Origin: Liolophura sinensis | Taxonomy: Eukaryota > Mollusca > Polyplacophora > Chitonida > Chitonidae | Direction: 5' to 3' | NCBI RefSeq assembly: GCF_032854445.1 | Contig: NC_088295.1 | Location: 38,658,510 to 38,722,509, forward strand | DNA length: 64,000 bases | Part shown: one piece after another, positions 48,201-60,200 of the stretch | Position numbering within the stretch: position 1 is the first letter of the stretch | Layout of the letters: every line of letters starts with the position of its first letter | Program-made: the position numbers and the translations under genes | The notes under the pieces: generated by a model | Database searches by the model: none | What the model was told of the DNA's origin: nothing | Seen by the model: the letters and a program-made list of their open reading frames with translations, nothing else

Positions 48201-51200
48201 AAGCCATATAACTCACTCCAAGTAAGTACATCAAAATGAAACTTAACATACATTTGTAAATGCATCAAAACTGACAGTATAAGCCTTTGCAAGATGTTTG
48301 CAACTCGTTAAGTTGAGGACTGGAATGTTTTGGATATATACATAAATAGGAATTGTTGATGTCAACATTTTACAGGTAAAAAACCCACTGATTACTCACT
48401 TGTTTTCTTCTTCTAAATCCTTTATCATTGCTTCCAGTTCTTCTCTCTGTTCAGAGTCTACTGATAACATTATCTGCATGGGACTTTTTAACTGAAACAA
48501 TTATTATAACAAGCTTAGCATGAATGGAGGAAAAAAAAAACTAATACATGTACTAAGCTATTACAACCTTGAGTAAAATGCATCCTAAAAACCTTACATG
48601 CACATAAACAGAAAATTTGCCAAATGCATATTTCTCTTTCTGCCCTCATAGGACTACTCATAAGTTTTTACATGAAAATGTTTCTCTTTCAGCTGCCTAA
48701 TGCCCTTAGTTGAAAAGATATTTTTTTAACCATATTCAGAATCTGTATTATGTACAAGATGTAAAACATTTTCAATCACATACACATAATGTTTAATGTA
48801 CACAAGATAAACACATTCATGCATGTACTTACAGTGTGAGGTGAGGTATCTCCATTCAGGCTGGAGCAATACTGGGCTATTAAGTGATGTTCATCATCTC
48901 TGAAAACACAACAATGTAATTATTTATTTATTTGATGTGTGATTTACACCATACTAAAGAATATTTCACATTTTACAATGGTGGCTAGCATTATTATGGG
49001 AGGAAACCAGACAGATTTTTCCAAACATGCATAGCAATATAGATTAACAAACAGACAGATTTCAAACAAACTGAAGTAAAGGCCAAACCAGTGATATCAA
49101 AGAAACAGCTTTTCATGAGGAGAACTTTCCTGACTGTCATACATCTAACAGGTAACACTGATAGAAGGACCATACATGCATATTAAGTCAGACCCATGGT
49201 GCTAACTAACACTGTTTTAATTTGATTATATAATTAAACTGCAAACAGGTTGCATCCAATGTATCCCAGAAAGAGAAAATGCATGTAAAGGTGTATGTAT
49301 GTAACGAAAGGCTAATCTAGGCATCATGTGATTAAACTTTAACTCCAAAATTTTTTCTACAGAGAAGTGCATTGCTTTAGCTCAGTTTATAGGAGAAATC
49401 AAATAAGCTCAGTGACTAAAAGCTCACGGTAAACCTTCCTTCTACCTAGGCAGTGGTAAACCTCGTGGGGGACCTATCAGCATCCACAAAGATCAGGGCT
49501 GCCTGTGTATATCCCAGGCTGTCTCCCTTGGAAAGTTGCCGCATAATTGAAATTGGACCTCCCACACCAATTACTCAGAAAAGCACCTACACACAGCACA
49601 AATTCCTTAACTCACAAAGGTGGATATCAGACTACTTACGAATCTGTCACAGAACTGGCTTGCTTCTGTTCTACTTCTGCTAGTCTGAAATACACATGAA
49701 TATTATTTTCACAACATGATCTCGAAATGTGGTTTTCATCACGTTTCCATGAACAACCTGGCTGTTTTTACCACATTTATTGAAGAAAACATACATGTTC
49801 ATGTGCTAACTTATATATTTTAAGGTTTTCATCAACTAGAAGTTTCTGGAGTTTTGGTTAAAAAAAGAAGCCAGCTCAAGAATTATTAATGCGCATTGTT
49901 ACTGTTTTGCTTCATTTTGAGCAAATTCTAAAATATCTAACTTAATCCCAGCTTGATAAAGATAATGCACAACTTATTGCGACATATAACAAGGGGTACA
50001 TTGATACTGACCTAGTTGCATAGAGCTCAAGTCTGGAGTGCATGTCCTGAGAAATGCTGTGCTGAGGGGATGGACATGGGCTGAAACATACAAATCACAT
50101 GATTATACACATGTAGCCAATCACAGCTTCAAACACAGTAAAATTTGCATATTAATATAAACTAATCTAAAGGCAGCCCTGTACCTACTTAGACAGAACT
50201 TTGAATCACGATGTGACCTGAAATCCAAATCATGATTGAGGAGGAGCAGATTAGGCCATCTGTTGTTGTTGTCAAGTCAAATGACAGCTTTTTTTCCCCT
50301 CGATTTTCACGGCTGGTAGGTGGTTGAATGATGGCCCGACAGGACTGTCTGGAATGGAAGCCAGAGGTGATGGAACGGAGAGATAAATCAATAGCGACGG
50401 CACATGAACGCTACCTAATAAACGTCTCATCGCGTCCAAGCGCCGGCAAGCCAGACAGCTTTACAGCTTGTCTATTTCTGTCCTGGTGAGCTATGCCCAC
50501 CTTCAGCACACAAGAGCTCGCTGTGTAGTTTGCCACAGCCATGGCTATCATCATATAATGGCAGTATTGATTATTTGGGGATAGCATAGAGGGCACATGT
50601 TTTAGCTGGCAGATATTCCTCAGGGCTGGCTGTTAGATCTAACAACTGTACCCTATTGTTCTAAAATATCTGTCACTGTTGAAGGTGAGGTTGAATACAG
50701 TCCATGGATGGTCGAGGCTTCGGGTTATAAACTCTCATAACTCACCTTTCATCACAAGCCTCAGCCAGAAATAAACTTACAACCATAATACCACTTATCT
50801 ATCCATCATCAATGTTATATGATGTACATGCCATATATATATCATGTGTTTTTAGTACAATTCGGACGTGTGAACTCCAATGAAGCATATAATATATCAC
50901 ACGCCTAATATGAATAAAAACCTCCCCTTTTAACTTCTGGTAATACTGCTACATTACCACACAGTACTTCAGTTGTAAGAATCAGATCTGTTCATTCCAT
51001 ATGTATAACTGATATGGATATATCTGACAAACTATTTTCCTACAAACTTCAGGGAGTTCACTAATGGCCACATCTCTTGTAATAAACACGAGACAGGCAG
51101 ACAGTAATTTAGCATTCATTTCTCAATACATCAATATTTAACCTATGCTGAACTTTTAGGGCAGAATGTCCCGAAACTACAAACAACATCCATCTTAATC

Positions 51201-54200
51201 CAGACATTATTCTAAGCATTATGAACTTAATGAATTAATGTAGGAAATATACAAAAAAAAAAGCCCACACAAACATGATGGACTGGGTCAGACAGGAAGG
51301 CAAACAAACGGCTGAACATTGAGCGTAACACACAGGTTAACACATGTGCACAAATTTCCTTCCCCAGTAAAAAAAAAAACATGCATATTAACAAATCCCT
51401 ATGTGTATATTTCCCTCAGGTACAATTCTACCATAGGTATATACACTTCTACCATACACTGTAGGTATGTACACTTCTACCATAGGTATATACACTTCTA
51501 ATATAGGTATGTACACTTCTACCATAGGCATGTACACTTTTACCACACACTGTAGGTATGTTCACTTCTACCACAGGTATGTACACTTTTACCACACACT
51601 GTAGATATGTACACTTCTACCATACACTGTAGGTATGTATGTACACTTCTACCATAGGTATGTACACTTCTACCACAGGTATGTACACTTTTACCACACA
51701 CTGCAGGTATGTACACTTCTACCATACACTGTAGGTATGTATGTACACTTCTACCATAGGTATGTACACTTCTACCACAGGTATATACAAACTTCACAGT
51801 GAGTAGGGAACTTGTTCGTATTCACATTTTGTGTATCTGCTCAGTGTACCTTGGTGTTAATTACCCCATATAGCTTTTACTGTCCTGGTTACAAAAGCGC
51901 CACAACGACGTATGGAATTTTCCCTTGACAATGACAAAGAGACGCTCTTTCGGAGTTCACAGAAGAATCCCATCTCCTTAGCATGATGGCATTTACATGT
52001 AGGTATTTCTGCATTTACACGTGAACAGCATGAATGAACAAATGATATAGTTTGCCTATTACTTTGTCTAAGAGTTCAACTAATCTTGTTTTTAGGTTAG
52101 TTTGGAAGGTTGTATGCTTTCAGCAAACAACAGTAGTATTTTATGACATTTATTTGTCTGTAAATATTCACTTTTAGGGTGAAGTTCATGTCATTTACTG
52201 TACTCTGATGAACGTAATGGAGTTGTGAGCCTGGTCTACAGTGCTAAACTGTCACTGCAGTGCTCACGAGGACTATACCACAAGATGAGCTGACCAATTA
52301 ACTCTCAGTTAGAGATAATAAAAATGTAATAAATACACAAAACACACTTGCTTATTTTGCAATACACAAGAAAAACCCTTTTAATTACTTGAGTCAGAGG
52401 GACTCAGATAAGCTGACTAAAAGATCAACATGCAGGAAGATACACAGAGACACATGTAAACAGGCTCACCTCTCTAAGCTATCCCCTTCTAACACAGTCT
52501 GGACTGGCATGTAGCCTAATCGGGGATGTTTTTTAAAAAACTTTTTGGACTTGAACTTATTTTTGAACACCTTGGTGAAATCACGAACGTCTTCCCCTGA
52601 AGTGGTCTGAGAACAACAAAATATGCATCATATAAATACACTTAAACAAAACCCTTTAGTTCTGCAAAAGGATATATTATTGCTTATCATATGGTTTTGG
52701 AGAAACTGTGTTCACAGGAGCTTAACAGCAACGTATGGATTTGTGAGCTAAGAAAGCAAGTCATGGCTATCTCCACTGTTTCCAACCTGATCGACTAGGA
52801 CTGACTAGTGAATTATACCACGAGTGAGTTATAATATAAGGTTATGAGGTTTCACTACATTTGGCTATATGTAAAGTCAAGGTTGGCCTAAGGGGAATAA
52901 ACATCAGATTCCTTCAAGTAACTGTAACTTTAATTCTCACAGCAAGGATCAGTGACTGTTGAACCCTTAACTTTATGACTATAACTATTGTAACATTTGT
53001 ATTTCTGTGACCAAGCACTGATTAACACACAAAAAACAGTGGACTAAATTTACACAAACTTACAGTGGAGCAATATTCTTGCATAGGATGTGTGAGTTTG
53101 TGACCTTTCGCCTTTCTCCCAGAGAAAAAGCAATTCTGACAAATGTCAAAGTTGAAACATTTCAAACAACGATATCTGAAAAAAGAAACAAAAACAAACT
53201 ATTATGACACAACTAATCTATGCAAAGCCTTTAAGATCAAAAGTAACATTTATGTAAAACAAACTCCGTATTTATGTTTGAAAAATTTGTTAACTTGCAA
53301 GTTTACTAGTTGCTTTCCTGCTTCAAATATGTGGCATATCATTTTTAGGTTAAGTTTTATGAGAAATATTATAAGACATGATATGTGAATTAACTGATTA
53401 TGCTTAGCTTTCACTTTGACAATACACTCCTTGTCTGTCACAGATTATGGTTAGCTTTCACTTGACAGTAAACTCCTGGTCTGTCACAGATTATGGTTAG
53501 CTTTCACTTGACAATACACTCTTGCTCTGTCACAGATTATGCTTATCTTTCACTTGACAATACACTCCTGATCTGTCACAGATTATGCTTAGCTTTCACT
53601 TGACAATACACTCCTGGTCTGTCACAGATTATGCTTAGCTTTCACTTGACAATACACTCCTTGTCTGTCACAGATTATGCTTAGCTTTCACTTGACAATA
53701 CACTCCTGGTCTGTCACATATTATGCTTAGCTTTCACTTGACAATACACTCTTGCTCTGTCACAGATTATGCTTAGCTTTCACTTGACAATACACTCTTG
53801 CTCTGTCACAGATTATGCTTAGCTTTCACTTGAAAATACACTCCTGGTTTTTCACAGATTATTCTTAGTTTTCACTTGACAACACACTCCTTGTCTGTCA
53901 CAGATTATGCTTAGTTTTCACTTGACAATACACTCCTGGTCTCTCACAGATTATGCTCAGCTTTCACTTGACAATACATTCCTGGTCTGTCACAGATTAT
54001 GCTAAGCTTTCACCTGACAATACACTCCTTTTCTGTCACAGATTTCCAAGACTTTGAATTTCACAATTCTTAATCTCTTAAGACTGTCTGCCTCATGATG
54101 CTCTTTACCTGAATCCGACGATGGGGAACTCCTTACAGATGTTACACTTGGCCTGATGTTTGGATGTCTCTGAGGCAGCCAGTCTGTGGAGCACAGGTAA

Positions 54201-57200
54201 CCAGACCAGGGACTGAGGCTCCTGACGCGCCCAGTCCAAGAAATCTCCTGCCTGGATCTCCTGTCTGCCAGCCTCCTGAAGTCAGAAAGGAACAAGGGTA
54301 CAAACATCTGAAAAATGAGGGTACAATGACCCAAGAGCACAAATATCAGACAATAAGAGTATAAACATCCATGAAATGAGGATACAAACATCAGACAATG
54401 AGGAGAGAAACATCTGTGAAATGAGAGTGCAAATGTCAGACAATGAAGGTACAAACATCAGATAATGAGGATACAAACATCCATAAAATGGGGGTACAAA
54501 CATCAGATAATGAGGGTACAAACATCTGTGAAATTAGGGTACAAATGTCAGACAATGAGGGTACAAACATCCATGAAGAGGGTACAAATATTAGACAATA
54601 AGTGTACTAACATCTGTGAAATTAGGGTACAAATGTCAGACAATGAAGGTACAAACATCCATGAAGAGGGTACAAATATTAGACAATAAGTGTACTAACA
54701 TCTGTGAAATAAGGGTACAAATGTCAGACAATGAGGGTACAAACATCCATGAAGAGGGTACAAATATTAGACAATAAGTGTACTAACATCTGTGAAATAA
54801 GGGTACAAATGTCAGACAATGAGGGTACACACATCCACGAAGAGGGTACAAATATTAGACAATAAGTGTACTAACATCTGTGAAATAAGGGTACAAATGT
54901 CAGACAATGAGGGTACAAACATCCATGAAGAGGGTACAAATATTAGACAATAAGTGTAATAACATCTGTGAAATAAGGATAAAAACGTCAGACAATGAGG
55001 GTACAAACATCAGACAATGAGGATACAAATATCCATGAAATGATACAAACAAAATACTATAGATGGCAACAGAACCATCAGCTATGGAAACTACATGTAT
55101 AAAGAGCAACACAACCATCAGCTTAAGAATACTAAAGATGGCAACAGAACCATCAGCTATAGAAAACTACATGTATAAAGAGCAACACAACCATCAGCTT
55201 AAGAATACTAAAGATGGCAACAGAACCATCAGCTATAGAAAACTACATGCATATAGAGCAACACAACCATCAGCTTTAGAAAACTATAAAGATCTTAAGG
55301 TTGAGCTTGAGACAAGATGAAGTTTGAAATGAAAGTTTTGAAACCATGACAGTGAAAATATTGCTCATGATATTTCAGGGAAATATTTTTTTTTAACAAT
55401 GACTTTCTTACCAAAACATTCTCGAAACAACTCCGGACACTTGGTTCAATGTTGCTACCTCCAAAAGCAGCAATTTCCCCGAGTTGTCGAGGAATCTGCA
55501 TACAGTCGTGAAGTAGCAGGCCCATCTTACGCTCGTCTGCAAAACCGTTGGTGTCTGCTATAAGGCGAAACAGAACTGGAAAGGAAATAAAACATACTGA
55601 ATACTGAGACACCAAGACCTTACTGATCCATGTTCGAGATTCCTTACATCCTCACACCTAATTCTGTGAACAAAACTAAAACAGAACACTCTAGAACTGT
55701 CCTTATTATGACAGGAGGGGTGTGAAGACAAATTTTAAAATGTCACATAATACACAAATTACACTGCTTTTCTTATATTATTACAGAAACAACAACAAAT
55801 GACACAGCCTTAGCTATTTCAGGAGACTTTTTTTTTTATTGGGCATGCTTGATAACCCTATGTGTCATCTTTCAATCTAAAATTCCCACATTAGAGAAAC
55901 TGGAAACAATAAACATTTTTACACATCCAATATTACTGCAAACAATTGCTTTATTTGAAAAATACGGTGAAACTTTTACAACCATTAAAGCACTTTGTTC
56001 AGTGGAATTTCTGCATACAATTATTATGAAAATGATGCTAAACATGACTTTGTTTGTTTCATGAAAGGTGCAAGCTTCATAAAATTGTGCAAATTATTTC
56101 TCTACACCCCATAGTTCTCTCAGAACGTTTCAAAATTTTGGTCGCAGAGGTGGTTGAAAAGGTTGTATCCAGATAAATGTACTTACATCTGTACTTGTCA
56201 TCTAGATGTGCCTTGGACATCAGAATAAGGCCCACTTTGAAAGACAGCACCCGGATTTTGCCTGTACGAATCCTGGATATGAAAAACGTTATGTATATAA
56301 AATATGTATATTTTAAATGCATAAATGGCATTTCACTGATAAATACATGTTTACTGATAAATACACATATAGTAATATATATGCAGAACCAGATGTTTTA
56401 TCTTCAGCCATTTCACACATAAAACATGTCTCAAAGTACTAAAAGAAGCCTCTCAAACCATGTTGGAAAACATAATCATATTAAAATGTAAGGTCCAGAT
56501 ATGTAGGCCATGGCCATATTTATGTATTTAGCGTCTCTAGTTTGCCAGTATCATATAAAGCCTTCTTGTACAACCAGCATTAATATGGGGGTGATAACTG
56601 AAGTAATTGTTTAGATATTGTCCACATACTGGTAACAGGAAAATAACAGAATCGAAATGTATCATCCACAGGCCGATGACAACAAATCTATACAGACTTA
56701 GGCATGGATGTGGAGAAGACTTACATGTCATACACGTTCAGCAGCCAGTTAAGGACGAGGTCCACACAGACGGGTACATTGACCAGGTTTGGGTGGTCCT
56801 CTGACAGAGTCTCATACATCGTGGTCACACAGTTGATGATTTCTATCACATCCATCAGCTTGTCATTCTGCGCCCTCAGACCGTGGTGGTCAAACGCCGT
56901 CACAGCAGTCGCCATGTTCAGTAAGTCCACTGTGGGTGGGGCAGAAACCACATAATAATGTTAACCAATCACTAAGCAGTTACTTTATGGGATGGCCAAA
57001 TATACACATATAAATCTTCAGGTCTGTCAAAGGAAGAGACATAAATAATGAACGCATATAAATAATCTGTTACAGAGCGGGTAGGTGATAACAGCACAGT
57101 TATTTGGTCGGCACAAGAGGTAATTTGCATCTTCAGAATGGAATGAAAAAACCAGAACAAAAATACATTGTCCAATCATGAAACCGAAAAATTCTTAATA

Positions 57201-60200
57201 AGCAAGTTTCATATGGTTAAAAAGTTAGAATGCTTCAATTTTCATACTTACAGCATAAACGTTTTTGTAATGTGCGTAGCTTCATGGCAGTTCTATATGC
57301 AGAAAATCTGACTTCATTTAAATCATCTGGAAATAAACAAAAAGCAAATGATAATAGAAGATCTCAACATTAAACAGAAGAGCTGTCAATCTTATTTAAT
57401 AATCAACTTTGTTAATAGCTATAAATAATACATGACTGTAACCCAACACCTCTTAGTCATTACTAAAAAAAATTATTCCAATCAGCATTTCACTTGGGAT
57501 ATGAACCTACCACATTTTGTACTCAATCAATTTTTTGATAACTCTTTTCCAGTCTTAAACAAGAAAACAGCACACTTGGGCAATGTATAAACTGCCTGAA
57601 CATTTGGAAAATGTATGAGAAATATTTTATCACCCAATTATTTTCACATGCCACAATTTGCAGGCAAGAAATGCAACAATTTCCATCCAAACTATGTAGT
57701 CTGTAATTTAGGCAGGTTATTTTGTTCTCTATTCACGACCGTCAAGAATACTGTGGGCATGACAATTAACACCTCTTCTTGGAAGTGAGTCAACTTCAAA
57801 AGGAGATATCATTGTTTACAGACAGAAGTTTTGATCTGATGGACAAGTTGAGGCACTGTGCAAAACATTATTCCTTTAAAATGTGGATATTCTTTGAAGG
57901 AATGATGTATTCAGCATATGTGTTATTCAAAAAACAGCTGTATGAAGGCAGCCATGAAGCAGCTGATGTCTTATTTATGACCAATCATTTTGTCCCAAAT
58001 TTTATTCTTCTACACTGTTTTCCATTCCATCAAGATACATGCAGTATATAATGTATATAAATATGCCCTTTACCAGTGTCACAGCTGACCTATTGTTGAC
58101 AAGGCGAGAAAAAGTAAAATTCCAGTAGAAAGTCCAGAACATTTCTCCCCCATTAATTCATTATTGGCCTCATCAGACATGCAGTGCTAACATAGGCAGC
58201 TTGACCTCAAACTTTATTCCATCGATCAAGAAGTCAATTTGAAGTCATACTCACTAAGAGCTTCCATTAAGTCTACCATTTTAGGGTGGTCCCAACGGGT
58301 TGTTTCTGTGGTGTGACTGTAAAATGAAAATCAGTCCCAAGGCTAAGCATGACATGTGAAGAACATATATTTGTTTATTATTTCACCGGGATTTAACACT
58401 GTACTCAAGGACATTCTACTTACACAAAGACAGATAAAAAGTTATAACATATGTTTTAAGAGCATACCTTGACATGCAAATATGGGACAATGAGACAATT
58501 TCCACATCTAAATTTGTCATACTTCCCTTTCATTTTTTATCTTCTTTGAAATGATGTTACTACCTGACCAAAATAGCATCAATCTACTTTACAGCTCCTT
58601 TCCACAATTATTACACTTGTGCATTTAGGCTAACTTTCATCTGGATGATATTTATTTACTTATTTACTGGACTGGTGTTTCACACCGTGCTCAGGAATAT
58701 TTCACTTATATGATGACTGCCAGCATTATGATGACAGGGAACCAGACAGAGCCCGGACAAAAACCAGGCTGGGTAATACAGGTTTAAATAAACATTTGAC
58801 TTAAAAGGGTAAATATATGCAACATTTGTCAGAAAATGTGCAGATCTATAAATGGTTCTATCTTTGTCCTTATTTTACACAGCGCAACAATTAACCAATC
58901 AAAATAACCCTCAGAATACACAGAACATTTCAAGAATATAAACTAATTAAATCCTTTCTAATTCTGTCCGATTTATCTTGTTAGACAATGGCATTTACTA
59001 TAACATAGACAACTTCATTATATCCCACTTAACCACCCACACTAAATCACAAAAACATGCCTTTTACATTCCTCCAGGACACCCTACCCACATTTTGGGG
59101 AATTTCTCACGCAAGCAGAGCCAAATCCTTCACTGAAAGTTTATAGCCTATATCAGTTACAGTACCTGTAATGAGCCAGTCATTGGTTTAAACTTTGATA
59201 TTTTCAAAGGACTTTTGTTTATGATAATTTACACATATATGAGAAAAAGAAAAAGATGTGTACATTTTAGTCCATATGTCATTGTCTTTGCAACTAATTA
59301 GGTCAGTCTTGATTAATGATCATCTAAATTGATGTATATTCGCTATTTATAAGGATTATTACAAGCCTTTCATTATTATGCTATGTTTATAGCAGAACAG
59401 AAGATATGGTCAAATACAAATTTGCAGATATATGACATCAGGTGGACAGTTAAATCTAACGGTGGAGACTTACTTGATGTAGTATGGTACCTTGTTACCA
59501 GCCACTGCCCTCTCCCATGGTGTATCCACAGATGCTGAAATAGAACCACCCAGAGTTAGTTGACGCTCCCATATCTCCATCATGTATCCCTGCGATGGGT
59601 GGGTGTTGAAGCATGTGACAACTGCTGCTTATAACAAACACATCGTCTCTACATGTAGACAGAAACGGGCTCATCTACACTTGGGGTGTGAATTCAACTG
59701 TTCACTAGTGACAGCTTCACCAAGTTTCTATTGTTCAGTCTCACAGTTTTGCTAAAGCTCAATGAAACAACATATGTTCATTCATCATGAGCACTAGAAG
59801 TAAAATCACACCTCACTACTCACAAATGAGCAAGGTACAAGTCTCTGCTCATGTCAAATGAGAGTTTCCTCAAGATCACTGGTTACTTTTTCAGCAAAGA
59901 GCGGCATTAGAATATGGTGATGCAGGGTGTTGAGGTGTGGACTCAAAATCCTCACCAGTGTGTACACTTCAGTGTTGTAATCATCAAGGTAGTTCTCAGA
60001 GGAGACTATGAACTTCATGGACCTAACCTGACTCCCCAATGAGGGGTGGGGGTGGGGTAGATGTGGTACATAATCTAGTACCCAAATACCTGCCTAAATG
60101 GACAGATGACTACAGTCTAATAGCATATTTATGCAAACCTAGATTGTAACAGTATTGCTCTATTTCTTGATGTAGAATTTCACTTTTTTTCAACTGTCAT

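Noticed and set aside
54002..54454. 150-codon minus-strand ORF
   Set aside because: Wrong frame across the true ZZ exon plus repeat sequence; the conserved frame is the one giving CNICKEF.
57779..58051. 90-codon plus-strand ORF as a gene nested in dystrophin
   Set aside because: No domain, no splice or promoter signal; base composition like the intron.
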